In this document: piece after piece, positions 43,926-52,643 of the stretch
How positions within the stretch are numbered: position 1 is the first letter of the stretch
Layout: every line of letters begins with the position of its first letter
Source: Paraburkholderia sp. BCC1886
GTDB taxonomy: Bacteria; Pseudomonadota; Gammaproteobacteria; Burkholderiales; Burkholderiaceae
Direction of reading: 5' to 3'
DNA length: 64,000 nucleotides
Assembly: GCF_900996245.1 (NCBI RefSeq)
Contig: NZ_CAAJGK010000096.1
Coordinates: forward strand, 124,001-188,000
The notes under the pieces: model-generated
What the model was told of the DNA's origin: nothing
Databases searched by the model: none
What the model saw: the letters and a program-made list of their open reading frames with translations, nothing else
Made by a program: the position numbers and the translations under genes

Positions 43926-44738
43926 TCAGGCGCCGTGCCCGCCCGCCAGAACGCCGGATTTCAAGATCATCTGTGCGGCCGCCGCCACCACGAACACCAG
44001 CACCACCACGCGGAACGCGGCGGGCGGCAAGCGGTCCCGCAGCGGCCGCACCAGCAGCATGCCGGCAATGACCGGGATGCTCGCGCACGCCGAGATCACG
44101 AGGTCGCTCCAGCTGGCATGCGCGCCGCCGCTGAAGGTGGCGACCAGCGTCACGATCGACACCACCAGAATGATCGCGATGCGTTTGGTGAACGCTTTGC
44201 CGGTGGCGCCCGTGGCGATCAGGTACATGGCCAGCAACGGTCCCGGCACCGACGCGATACTTTCCATCAAGGCCGCGCCGAACCCCAGCACCAGACCGGC
44301 GGGTCCGGCCCAGCGAGGTGTCAGCGTGAGGCGCGGGGCGGCCAGCAGCAGCAAGGCCGCGAGCATCAGAAAAGCACCGGCGGCGGCCTGCGCGCGATGC
44401 GGCACAAGGGCGATCAGCACGCTCACGCCGACGATATTGCCCACCACCGTGCCGATCAGCGGCAGGGCGATGCGGCGCACGGTCGGCAGCAACTCGCCAC
44501 CTTCCAGCGCCTGCGGAATATTGCCGAGAATGATCGGCATCGACAGCAGCAGCACGGCGTCCTTGATCGGCAGGAAGTGACTCAGGATCGGCATTGCGAC
44601 GAGCGGCACGCCGATGCTGACGACGCCTTTGACCATGCCGCCGACCAGCAGCGCGACGACGATGCCGACGAGCGCCACGGTGTCGAGCGCCTGCAGATCC
44701 GCGCCGAGCGCGCCGTTGGCGAAAGTGAAGTGAAGCAT
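43926..44738 (-). CDS. Sulfite exporter TauE/SafE-family membrane protein
   Basis: A 270-residue protein with about eight membrane segments in two similar halves, the hallmark of TauE/SafE (for example GGMVKGVVSIGVPLVAMPIL near residue 33 and VLGFGAALMESIASVPGPLLAMYL near 150). These carriers export sulfite, sulfoacetate or other organic anions. Neither sulfur-metabolism nor taurine genes are adjacent, so the substrate is open. It stands by itself on the reverse strand. Confidence 0.85.
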   Translation of the reverse strand: MLHFTFANGALGADLQALDTVALVGIVVALLVGGMVKGVVSIGVPLVAMPILSHFLPIKDAVLLLSMPIILGNIPQALEGGELLPTVRRIALPLIGTVVGNIVGVSVLIALVPHRAQAAAGAFLMLAALLLLAAPRLTLTPRWAGPAGLVLGFGAALMESIASVPGPLLAMYLIATGATGKAFTKRIAIILVVSIVTLVATFSGGAHASWSDLVISACASIPVIAGMLLVRPLRDRLPPAAFRVVVLVFVVAAAAQMILKSGVLAGGHGA

Positions 44739-44866
44739 GGGCGAAAGTCCGCGCGGCTAGGTTTGTTTTTAGTTGTCTGGCCGACCGGTGGCCGCCTGAG
44801 TGAGGCCGAATGATACCGCGCCGGAAAGACACGTCGTGGGCAACGGCCGGGCGGGTTTCCGCGGAA

Positions 44867-46102
44867 TCAGGCGCTGTCCGAAGCGGTGCTTTCGTCGTTG
44901 AGACCGCGCGCCTGGCGGGCGGCGAACGTAGCGGGTGCGGTGGGTGCAGCGTGCGAAGACGCGGCAGGGGCTGCTCCAGCAGACTCCCCGCGCGTTTTCA
45001 GCCGCAGGATCGGCGCTTCGATCAACCGCCAGGACAGCAGCGCCAGCGCCAGCGAAATCCCGAACGAAGCCACGATACCGACCGCGTGCGCCCAGACTGG
45101 AACCGTGCCGCCGAACCAGGCCTGCGCATGCCGGTTGCGCGTCAGATCGGGAATCAGGTTGTGATACAGATAAAACCCGTAGCTGATACGCCCGAGTCCC
45201 GCGAGCCAGCGGGTCTCGAGCACGCCAATGACCACGGCATTGCGGCAGCAGGCGATCGACCCCACCAGCGCCGCGATACACGCGCCATACGCGGCGTTCA
45301 CGACGGTATACGCGAACGGGTTAGCGAGTTCGCTCCAGTCCGGCTCCGTCATGCAGAACGCGACCAGACACACGCACAACGCGAACAACGTCGCGCCGCT
45401 GCCGAGCGCGGCGCGTAGACGGCTGGCGGGTTGCGCGATCAGCAATCCGCAGAGACCGCCTGACCCGAGCAGCCAGAAATTGGTCAACGAATGCGTGTAG
45501 ACGGTGATGTCCTGCCAATGCGCCGCGCGCATCGCCAGCAGCGCAGCGAGCCCGACGGCCACGATCGCCACACACACCGCGCGATGCCGCGTCGTTGCGA
45601 GCAGCAGCAGGAGCGGCGCGAACACCAGATAAAACTGCTCTTCGATCGCGAGACTCCACAAATGCGAGTACCGCCCGGGCCAGAAATGGATGACCGAGCC
45701 GATCCAGATATTCGACAGATACGCGAAGTGATACGGCATGCCGCCGGCTAGTTCCGGACTGCCGATGCCGAACGCCATCAGTCCCGCCATCACGATCAGC
45801 ATCAGGTAATAGATCGGGAATATGCGCAGCGTCCGGCGCCACAGGAAGCGCTTCAACCCGGCGCCGAAACGACTCTTGCCGGCCTCGATACGCGCGCGTT
45901 GCGCCGACAGAATGCCGATGATCAGAAAGCCGCTCAGCGCGAAAAAAATCCATACGCCCAGATGGCCGATTTCTCCGACGTCGCCGAACAGGCGATGCTG
46001 AAGAAACACCATCAGGACCGCAATCGCGCGCAAGCCGTCGAAGCCTGCGATTCGTGGAGAGGCTGCTTGTGAAGCGGCCATCCTTGGGTGGGTCGAGTGC
46101 AT
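44867..46102 (-). CDS. Acyltransferase 3-family membrane protein
   Basis: A 411-residue membrane O-acyltransferase. The family motif FDGLRAIAVLMVFLQHRLF (about residues 20-38) includes the catalytic histidine, followed by HLGVWIFFALSGFLI and LWSLAIEEQFYL, the usual trio of the OafA/YrhL group. About ten membrane helices. It probably acylates a cell-surface glycan such as O-antigen. The start is unclear: ATGs at 46111, 46102 and 46081 are all in frame, and the first two overlap or border a 14-base palindrome. Confidence 0.85.
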   Translation of the reverse strand: MHSTHPRMAASQAASPRIAGFDGLRAIAVLMVFLQHRLFGDVGEIGHLGVWIFFALSGFLIIGILSAQRARIEAGKSRFGAGLKRFLWRRTLRIFPIYYLMLIVMAGLMAFGIGSPELAGGMPYHFAYLSNIWIGSVIHFWPGRYSHLWSLAIEEQFYLVFAPLLLLLATTRHRAVCVAIVAVGLAALLAMRAAHWQDITVYTHSLTNFWLLGSGGLCGLLIAQPASRLRAALGSGATLFALCVCLVAFCMTEPDWSELANPFAYTVVNAAYGACIAALVGSIACCRNAVVIGVLETRWLAGLGRISYGFYLYHNLIPDLTRNRHAQAWFGGTVPVWAHAVGIVASFGISLALALLSWRLIEAPILRLKTRGESAGAAPAASSHAAPTAPATFAARQARGLNDESTASDSA

Positions 46103-46489
46103 GCAAATCATCGTACGATGAAAAAAAGCGAAAAAAATCGTCCTGCGCAGGATGTGAATTTTTTCCGTGATCATTACCGATCGGCTCGGACGAAGGAGCG
46201 CGCGAAGCTGCAAAACTTGCCGCAGATTTGCGCTGTTCCATCGACTCGACGTGCAAGCCCTCGCCGCTATCCGCCACCCGATTACCACTGGCCGACAGTC
46301 TCTTTTCAGATCGCCGCTGCTCTCGATGTAATTAGAGGCGGCCTGTCAGCGCAATCGATGCGCACGCAACGAGAGGGCGGGAACGATTTATTCTCGTGAG
46401 GCTCCTACGAGGTTCCTACGATGGCCCGACGATGGCCGGGCCGCCTCTCTTCGTGCGTCGGAAAACGCGCCCTCCCAGCGAGAATCTGA
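46103..46489. other. Divergent promoter region between two acyltransferase genes
   Basis: A 387-base gap with no gene visible. Next to the leftward gene are two perfect palindromes: TCATCGTACGATGA (46108-46121) and TCCTGCGCAGGA (46141-46152), separated by an A-rich stretch. They sit where a repressor of the leftward acyltransferase gene would bind, or could form an mRNA hairpin near its start codon. Confidence 0.45.
46108..46121. promoter_or_regulatory. 14-base perfect palindrome TCATCGTACGATGA
   Basis: Lies directly at or before the likely start codon of the leftward acyltransferase gene; an in-frame ATG is part of its edge. It could be an operator or a translation-blocking hairpin. Confidence 0.4.
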
Positions 46490-47596
46490 ATGGAAACACG
46501 CCGCGGACGTTCGATTGAAGTGGATTTTTTTCGCGGTGTCGTGCTGATCGTCATCGTGCTGGATCACATCCCGGGCAGCACGCTGTCCCATCTGATGCTG
46601 CATGCTTACGCGATGTGCGACTCGGCGGAAGTGTTCGTGTTTCTCGGCGGCTATGCATCGGCGGCCGCGTACACCGCGGTGCTGGCGGGCCGCGGAGAGA
46701 ACGCCGCGAAAATGCGTTTTTTCAAACGATGCTGGGAGATTTACCGCGCTTACCTGCTGACCGCCGTGCTGACGCTGGTATCCGGCGCGATCCTCGCGGT
46801 CCTGCATCTGAACCGGCCGATGGTCGAGTTGACCGGCTGGACGCCGTTCGCGCTGCAGCCGCTGCGCTCGGCGCTGAATATCGCGGTGCTGCGCCAGCAA
46901 CCGTATCTGTCGAGCGTGTTGCCCATGTACGTGATCTTCGCGTTGAGCGTTCCGTTCATCGTGCCGCTCGCGCGTCGTTCGTCGCTGCTCGCGCTCGGGT
47001 TGAGCGTGCTGATGTGGGCATTGTCCCGCCCGCTCGCCACGCTATTCAGTATTGACGATATGTCCGACTGGGCTTTTAATCCGTTTGCCTGGCAATTAAT
47101 GTTCGTCTTTGGCATTCTCTGCCGGGTGCAGCCTGTCAGCGAACGCTTTCACACGACCCGCACCGCGCGCTGGCTCACGCGCGTGGCGGTGGTCGCGGTG
47201 CTCGCCTTCGCTATCGTTAAACTTTTCGTGCTGACCCAACCGTTGCCTGGCGTCCTCAAACAGAACCTGTCTCTCGACCGCGTGATCAACTTCATCGTCA
47301 TCGCCTGGGTGGCCGCGCAATTCGTGCGCATGGGCAGTATCGCGTGGCTCGCGCAACGGCTGCCGGCCGTCGTGACCGTGGGCCGCACGGGGCTGGTGTG
47401 CTTCGTTGCCGGCACGCTCGTGTCGCTGGTGGTCGATACGGCCACGCCGCATATGTTCAACGGTTTTCGCGGCCTGCTGGTCGGACTGGGTGGCGACCTC
47501 GTCGCCATCGGCGCACTGTTGATGATCGCGCGCGGCTGGAACCTGTGGAAAGAGCAGCAGGCGCGTGCCGCCGCGAATAGCGCGGAGTGTGGATGA
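46490..47596 (+). CDS. OpgC-type membrane acyltransferase
   Basis: A 368-residue membrane protein of the OpgC family: start RGRSIEVDFFRGVVLIVIVLDHIPGS with the family's conserved Asp-His pair, followed by about ten helices. Relatives add succinyl or acetyl groups to periplasmic glucans. Here no opgG/H synthase genes are present, and the gene overlaps the downstream tannase-like gene by four bases, so the two are probably translated together. That pairing hints at acyl-ester metabolism in or near the periplasm (inference). Confidence 0.82.
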   Translation: METRRGRSIEVDFFRGVVLIVIVLDHIPGSTLSHLMLHAYAMCDSAEVFVFLGGYASAAAYTAVLAGRGENAAKMRFFKRCWEIYRAYLLTAVLTLVSGAILAVLHLNRPMVELTGWTPFALQPLRSALNIAVLRQQPYLSSVLPMYVIFALSVPFIVPLARRSSLLALGLSVLMWALSRPLATLFSIDDMSDWAFNPFAWQLMFVFGILCRVQPVSERFHTTRTARWLTRVAVVAVLAFAIVKLFVLTQPLPGVLKQNLSLDRVINFIVIAWVAAQFVRMGSIAWLAQRLPAVVTVGRTGLVCFVAGTLVSLVVDTATPHMFNGFRGLLVGLGGDLVAIGALLMIARGWNLWKEQQARAAANSAECG

Positions 47597-49416
47597 CGGC
47601 GCTCAAGCGGTCACATGCGCGGTCACAAGCGCGGTCACAAGCGCGGTCACATCAGCGGGCAGATGAGCGTTCACTACGATCGACGCGTTCGTTTCTCGAA
47701 GCGCATGCGGCCCGCTGGCTGATCGCGGCAACGATAGGCGCCGGCGGCGCGCTAGCCGCTCTGTGCGCGCCGCCCGCATTCGCCGCGCACGGCAGCAATG
47801 CGAAGCCGGATGCGAGAGCCGACGCGAAACCCGAAGTCAAACCCATGGCCAGACCGGAAGCGCATCTCGCGATGCGCTGCGCCGAATTCGCCGGCGCCGT
47901 GTTACCGCCCGAGTTGATCGCGCTACCCACGGCGGGCGTGTTGATCGAAAGCGCGGCGATGATCGGCGCGACCGCGCCCGGTAATCAGCAGGGCGGCGAA
48001 TATTGCCGCATCACCGGCCGCATCAAGGCGCTCAAGGCGAGCACGCCCGACATCCGCTTCGACCTGAATCTGCCGCGCCGCTGGAACGGCCGCGCGCTGC
48101 AGATAGGCGGTGGCGGCTATAACGGGTCGGTCGTGAGCGGCACCGGCGTGATGCCGTTCTCGCCGGACCGCGCGCCGCTCGCGCAAGGCTATGCGACCTT
48201 CGGCGACGACTCCGGTCACGTCGGCGATTCGTCGCTCGCGGTGTTCGGTCTGCTCGACGAGGCGGTGACCAACTTCGGCTTCGCCCATCTGAAGAAAACT
48301 CACGACACCGCCCTGGCGCTGATTGCCCGCGCGTATGGCCGGCCGCCGCAGCGCATGTATTTCGCCGGCGGCTCGACCGGCGGCCGCGAAGGCTACACGG
48401 TCATGCAGCGCTATCCCGACGACTACGACGGCGTGATCGCCAACTCGCCGGCGCTGAATTTTTCCGGCGTGCGTCTGCTCGGCGTCAAGCTCGGCCAGGC
48501 CGAGTATGCGACGCCCGGCGGCTATATTCCGCCGTTGCTGCTCGACCACGTGTACCGGCGCACGCTATCCGAATGCGATGGACTCGACGGCGCGGTCGAC
48601 GGCATTGTCAGCGACGTCGCCGCGTGCCGTACGCATGAAGCGGACATCGTCGAATCGTTGCGTTGCACGGGGCACGAATCGCAGCACGCGGACTGTCTGA
48701 CCGACACGCAACTCGCGACGCTGATGCTGCTGCGCAACGGCCTGTCCTTGCCGTATCGCCTCGCGTGGGGTGTGAGCGGCTATAGCGGCTACAACATCTT
48801 TCAGGGCACGCAGATGACCGGCATGCTCGGGCTCGCGCATCAAGCCGGGCGTTTGCCGGTGCCCACCTTCTTTGCCAACGGTTACCTGTTTGCGCAAGGC
48901 GACGGCTACATCCGTTACTTCGTCGAGCGCGACGCCGGCTATGACTCGATGAAGTTCGACGTCGAGCATCCGGGCGCCTATCGCCCGCAACTGGTCGCGC
49001 TGTCGCAGACCATCGGCTCGATGAATCCCGATCTTGCCCGCTACATCGCCCACGGTGGAAAACTCATCACGTTGCAGGGTCTCGCCGACGAAGTCATCAG
49101 CCCGAATCAGACCATCGCGTACTACGAGTCGCTGATCGACCGCTTCGGTAGCGACCAGGTCAATGCTTTCATGCGTTTGTACATGGTGCCGGGTTTCCAG
49201 CATGGCGGCGGCGTGTTCATTCCGTCGGTCGACCTGCTGGGCGCGCTCGATAACTGGGTCACGCGCAACGTGCCGCCCGAAACCTTGACGGCCACCGATA
49301 TCGCGGCGGCTACCAATGGACGGTCGCGGCCGCTGTGCCGCTATCCGCTGTTCCCGCGTTATATCGGCAAGGGCAATGTGAATCTGGTCAGCAGCTTCGT
49401 GTGTGCGGAGCCTTGA
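47593..49416 (+). CDS. Tannase/feruloyl-esterase-family secreted protein lacking CS-D-HC cysteines
   Basis: A 607-residue exported protein with an unusually long N-terminal region: an Arg/Ser/Gln tract, a hydrophobic signal stretch (about 42-66, ending AFA-AHG), an Ala/Lys/Pro linker, then the tannase domain. Catalytic Ser is in GGSTGGREG (codon 48373), Asp in LADEVISP (codon 49087), His in GFQHGGG (codon 49201). In the family the Ser is preceded and the His followed by cysteines that form a disulfide (CS-D-HC); both are Gly here. The start was set at 47593 (GGAG before it); GTG at 47587 is also possible. Its start overlaps opgC-like by four bases. Confidence 0.85.
   Translation: MTALKRSHARSQARSQARSHQRADERSLRSTRSFLEAHAARWLIAATIGAGGALAALCAPPAFAAHGSNAKPDARADAKPEVKPMARPEAHLAMRCAEFAGAVLPPELIALPTAGVLIESAAMIGATAPGNQQGGEYCRITGRIKALKASTPDIRFDLNLPRRWNGRALQIGGGGYNGSVVSGTGVMPFSPDRAPLAQGYATFGDDSGHVGDSSLAVFGLLDEAVTNFGFAHLKKTHDTALALIARAYGRPPQRMYFAGGSTGGREGYTVMQRYPDDYDGVIANSPALNFSGVRLLGVKLGQAEYATPGGYIPPLLLDHVYRRTLSECDGLDGAVDGIVSDVAACRTHEADIVESLRCTGHESQHADCLTDTQLATLMLLRNGLSLPYRLAWGVSGYSGYNIFQGTQMTGMLGLAHQAGRLPVPTFFANGYLFAQGDGYIRYFVERDAGYDSMKFDVEHPGAYRPQLVALSQTIGSMNPDLARYIAHGGKLITLQGLADEVISPNQTIAYYESLIDRFGSDQVNAFMRLYMVPGFQHGGGVFIPSVDLLGALDNWVTRNVPPETLTATDIAAATNGRSRPLCRYPLFPRYIGKGNVNLVSSFVCAEP
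47607..47654 (+). repeat. Four 12-base tandem repeats in the tannase-like leader
   Basis: Units of GCGGTCACAAGC or one- to two-base variants at 47607, 47619, 47631 and 47643. The period is a multiple of three, so copy-number change would lengthen or shorten the RS(H/Q)A tract without a frameshift. Confidence 0.8.
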
Positions 49417-49455
49417 CCGGCAGCAAGACAGATCCAGCGAGCCAACCAGCAAATA

Positions 49456-49491
49456 GAAGGGCCGTGGCGCTGCAAAGCGCCACGGCCCTTC
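49456..49491. terminator. Strong hairpin between convergent genes
   Basis: A perfect 15-base GC-rich stem (GAAGGGCCGTGGCGC, loop TGCAAA) between the tannase-like gene and the convergent Gly-rich gene. It lacks a clear T-run on either side, so termination may be weak or shared by both strands. Confidence 0.65.
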
Positions 49492-49515
49492 GTTCATCGA
49501 GCAATCCTGTATCGC

Positions 49516-49917
49516 TTATTGCCCGTTGTTTTGCATCGTGCCCGTTTTGGCGCCATTCATGTTCGTGCCGCTACGCGTGCCGTTGCTCATCGCGCCGCTG
49601 TTCGTCGGGCTATTGGGCGTGGCGCCCGTGCCCGTTCCCATGCCGCCACCGGTGCCGGTCACGCCCGGCGAGCCATAGCCCGACGTGCTACCGGAAGTGC
49701 CCGGCGTTCTCATCGAACCGGCGCCCACGCCGGGCGCTGCCACGCCACCCGCACCGCCCGTCGTGCCGCCGCCCGCACCGATGCCGGATCCGCCGCCTGC
49801 TGCACCGCCACCCGCGCCGCCGCCGCCGCCCGCACCGCCGCCTGCTTGCGCATAGGCGCCGCCGGAAAGAGCCATCACGAGTGCCGAAGCAAAGATCGTC
49901 TTGGTAAGGTGTTTCAT
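49516..49917 (-). CDS. Secreted Gly/Thr/Asn-rich protein
   Basis: A 133-residue exported protein: signal peptide MKHLTKTIFASALVMALSGGAYAQ (cleavage near residue 23), then a low-complexity Gly/Ala/Ser region ending in Asn/Thr/Gly. GGAGGCGAAC precedes the ATG at 49917. No enzymatic motif. Similar Gly-rich secreted proteins are frequent in this group; a structural or surface role is possible, but nothing here proves it. Confidence 0.8.
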   Translation of the reverse strand: MKHLTKTIFASALVMALSGGAYAQAGGGAGGGGGAGGGAAGGGSGIGAGGGTTGGAGGVAAPGVGAGSMRTPGTSGSTSGYGSPGVTGTGGGMGTGTGATPNSPTNSGAMSNGTRSGTNMNGAKTGTMQNNGQ

Positions 49918-50275
49918 GTTCGCCTCCATAAGGTGGTTCGATATCACGCAAGCGTTCGTCGCCCGCATGATGGATCTGCCGCAAGCGGTGTGCCTCGTAC
50001 CGTTCGCGCGGACCTGTGAACGTCTTGTCAAGGTCCGTCGCAGCGTAAATTCTTCCGAGCATGACGCGTTCCCGACACTCGGCTTTGGTCGGCGGGTTCG
50101 CTATGGAAGCCGAACTATCTTGCACTGCAGCGTAACGAGCCGGACCGATCGCGCCGTCCCGACCTGCGGCGACGCCGTGCTGCAAGTTTTGCCGCTTTCC
50201 ATTACATTGCGGGTGCGGTCGCACCTTCGCACCGCTTCCATCACTCAAATATCGGTGTCTGCCATCGTCGAATCC
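49918..50275. other. Divergent promoter region of Gly-rich and ABC-2 ATPase genes
   Basis: A 358-base gap without a convincing gene. On the reverse strand a perfect -35-like TTGACA lies at 50026-50031, pointing to the Gly-rich gene, but I could not place a matching -10. No clear site for the rightward ABC gene was found. Overlapping open frames in the gap have no ribosome-binding site. Confidence 0.35.
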
Positions 50276-51202
50276 ATGCAGCCAATCGTCTCGGTCACGA
50301 ATCTGTCGAAAACCTATGCGACCGGTTTTCACGCGCTCAAGAACATCAATCTTGCTATCAACCGGGGAGAAATCTTCGCACTGCTCGGCCCGAACGGCGC
50401 GGGCAAGACCACGCTCATCAGCATCATTTGCGGCATCGTCAACGGTAGCGCCGGCAGCGTGATGGTGGACGGCCGCGATATCGCGACCGACTATCGCGCC
50501 GCCCGCTCGCTGATCGGCCTCGTCCCGCAGGAACTGACCACCGACTCGTTCGAAACGGTCTGGGCGACGGTGTCGTTCAGCCGCGGTCTGTTCGGCAAAC
50601 CGAAGAATCCCGCTTACGTCGAGAAGGTGTTGCGCGACCTGTCCTTATGGGAGAAACGCAACAACAAGATCATTACACTGTCGGGCGGCATGAAGCGACG
50701 CGTGCTGATCGCCAAGGCGCTCGCGCACGAACCGCGCGTGCTGTTTCTCGACGAACCCACCGCGGGCGTCGACGTCGAATTGCGTCGCGACATGTGGAAG
50801 CTGGTGCGCGAACTCGCCGCGAGCGGCGTGACGATCATTCTCACCACGCACTACATCGACGAAGCCGAGGAGATGGCCGACCGCATCGGCGTGATCAACG
50901 CGGGCGAGATCATGCTGGTCGAAGAAAAGACCGAGTTGATGCGCAAGCTCGGCAAGAAACAGTTGACGCTGCAACTCGACAATCCGCTCGCCGAGATTCC
51001 GGCGGCGCTGGCCGGTTACGGACTCGCGGTCGCGAAGGGCGGCAACGAGCTGATCTACACGTACGAAGGCGAAGGTGGCCGCACCGACATCATCGCGCTG
51101 CTCAAGGCGCTCGACGATGCGGGTATCCGTTTCAAGGACCTGCACACCACGCAAAGTTCTCTCGAGGACATCTTCGTCAGCCTGCTCCGGGGTCATTCAT
51201 GA
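50276..51202 (+). CDS. ABC-2 type exporter, ATP-binding subunit
   Basis: A 308-residue ATPase: Walker A LLGPNGAGKTTLI (about residues 35-47), signature LSGGMKRR, Walker B VLFLDEPT and the switch His in TTHYIDEAE. The C-terminal 80 residues form the extra domain common in NodI/YadG-type exporters. Its stop overlaps the start of the permease gene by ATGA. Substrates of this class include polysaccharides and hydrophobic drugs; none is suggested here. Confidence 0.92.
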   Translation: MQPIVSVTNLSKTYATGFHALKNINLAINRGEIFALLGPNGAGKTTLISIICGIVNGSAGSVMVDGRDIATDYRAARSLIGLVPQELTTDSFETVWATVSFSRGLFGKPKNPAYVEKVLRDLSLWEKRNNKIITLSGGMKRRVLIAKALAHEPRVLFLDEPTAGVDVELRRDMWKLVRELAASGVTIILTTHYIDEAEEMADRIGVINAGEIMLVEEKTELMRKLGKKQLTLQLDNPLAEIPAALAGYGLAVAKGGNELIYTYEGEGGRTDIIALLKALDDAGIRFKDLHTTQSSLEDIFVSLLRGHS

Positions 51203-51960
51203 ACATCCATGCAATTCGCGCGATCTACAAGTTCGAGATGGCGCGCACCTGGCGCACGCTGATGCAAAGCATCATCGCGCCGGTCATTTCCACGTCGCTG
51301 TACTTCGTCGTGTTCGGCGCGGCCATCGGTTCGCGTATCAAGGAAGTGGACGGGATCAGCTACGGTGCGTTCATCGTGCCGGGGCTGATCATGTTGTCGC
51401 TGCTGTCGCAAAGTATTTCGAACGCGTCGTTCGGCATTTACTTTCCTCGCTTTACCGGCACGATCTACGAACTGCTTTCCGCGCCGGTGTCGTATCTGGA
51501 GATCGTGGTGAGCTACGTCGGCGCGGCGGCCACCAAGTCGATCCTGCTCGGCCTGATCATTCTGGCGACTGCCGGCCTGTTCGTCCCCTTGCAGGTTCAG
51601 CATCCTTTCTGGATGATCCTGTTCCTGCTGCTCACGGCGGTCACGTTCAGCCTGCTCGGATTCATCATCGGGATCTGGGCGGACAGCTTCGAGAAGCTGC
51701 AACTCGTGCCGCTACTCATCATCACGCCGTTGACGTTTCTCGGCGGCAGCTTCTATTCGGTGAGCATGCTGTCGCCGTTCTGGAAAGTGGTGACGCTGTT
51801 CAATCCGATCGTGTATCTGGTCAGCGGATTTCGCTGGAGCTTTTACGGCCTTGCCGATGTCGACGTGATGGTGAGCCTCGGCATGACGGCGCTGTTCCTG
51901 TTCGTCTTTCTGCTGATCGTCGGGTGGATCTTCAAGACGGGCTATCGTCTGAAAAGCTGA
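51199..51960 (+). CDS. ABC-2 type exporter, permease subunit
   Basis: A 253-residue membrane protein with six helices, of the NodJ/YadH type. The AARTW-like start IRAIYKFEMARTWRTLMQSIIAPV and the PxxFLGGSFYSVSMLSPFWKVVTLFNPIVYLVSGFRW stretch are typical. Its start codon overlaps the ATPase gene's stop. Together with the ATPase it forms a complete half-size exporter. Confidence 0.93.
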   Translation: MNIHAIRAIYKFEMARTWRTLMQSIIAPVISTSLYFVVFGAAIGSRIKEVDGISYGAFIVPGLIMLSLLSQSISNASFGIYFPRFTGTIYELLSAPVSYLEIVVSYVGAAATKSILLGLIILATAGLFVPLQVQHPFWMILFLLLTAVTFSLLGFIIGIWADSFEKLQLVPLLIITPLTFLGGSFYSVSMLSPFWKVVTLFNPIVYLVSGFRWSFYGLADVDVMVSLGMTALFLFVFLLIVGWIFKTGYRLKS

Positions 51961-51964
51961 CCGC

Positions 51965-51976
51965 TGCACTAGTGCA
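51965..51976. promoter_or_regulatory. 12-base palindrome TGCACTAGTGCA
   Basis: A perfect palindrome four bases after the permease stop and 39 before the DUF3830 start. Short for a terminator and without a T-run; it may be an operator for the downstream gene. Confidence 0.3.
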
Positions 51977-52015
51977 AATGATTTCACTTTCAACCCGTCA
52001 CACGGAAATCTCGCG

Positions 52016-52441
52016 ATGACCCGACTTCGAATCACTGCCGGCGGCCACGTGTTTACCGCCGATACTCACCCCGACGCGCCGCAGACCGTTGCGGCGTTCC
52101 TCAAGCTGTTGCCGTACCGGCAGAAGATCATTCACGTGCGCTGGAGCGGCGAAGGCTGCTGGGTGCCGCTCGGCGACTTCAAGCTGGAGAACGACGGCGT
52201 CGCGGTCGGTTTCGAAAACCATACGAGCCATCCTTCGGTAGGCGACATTTTGTTCTATCCCGGCGGTTATAGCGAAACCGAAATCATTCTTGCGTACGGC
52301 TCGTGCTGCTTCGCCAGCAAGATGGGACAGCTTGCGGGCAATCATTTTCTGACCGTCGTCGAAGGCCGTGACAAGCTGCGCGAACTGGGCACGAAGGTGC
52401 TGTGGGAAGGCGCACAGGACGTGCTGTTCGAAAAGATCTGA
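52016..52441 (+). CDS. DUF3830-family cyclophilin-like protein
   Basis: A 141-residue protein that matches my memory of DUF3830 (cyclophilin-like fold): VRWSGEGCWVPLGD near residue 42 and the closing GNHFLTVVEG. There is no signal peptide. Members often occur near amino-acid or urate-type catabolic genes; here it follows an ABC exporter by 55 bases without obvious pathway context. Confidence 0.7.
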   Translation: MTRLRITAGGHVFTADTHPDAPQTVAAFLKLLPYRQKIIHVRWSGEGCWVPLGDFKLENDGVAVGFENHTSHPSVGDILFYPGGYSETEIILAYGSCCFASKMGQLAGNHFLTVVEGRDKLRELGTKVLWEGAQDVLFEKI

Positions 52442-52643
52442 GCGGCAAGGTAGGGCATCGAGGATGACAAGGCGTCGTAACCCTGGTTAATGAAGCAGGG
52501 ATAAATCGCGCATACTGACGGTCGCGGCCGGCGAGTGATCCCCGGGCCACGATCGTCCAGCCCGAGCGTGCGTACCGCTACGCTATCCGGCTGGGTCGGG
52601 CGGACCAACCCTTTCTGCCGCCGTGCGGCCCCAGGTCTCCTCC

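Noticed and set aside
47607..47654. Possible CRISPR-like repeats
   Set aside because: The units are directly adjacent, 12 bases long, without spacers, and lie in frame within a gene.
49688..50332. 214-codon reverse frame covering the Gly-rich gene and its upstream gap
   Set aside because: It overlaps the Gly-rich gene in a different frame; that gene has a clear signal peptide and ribosome-binding site.
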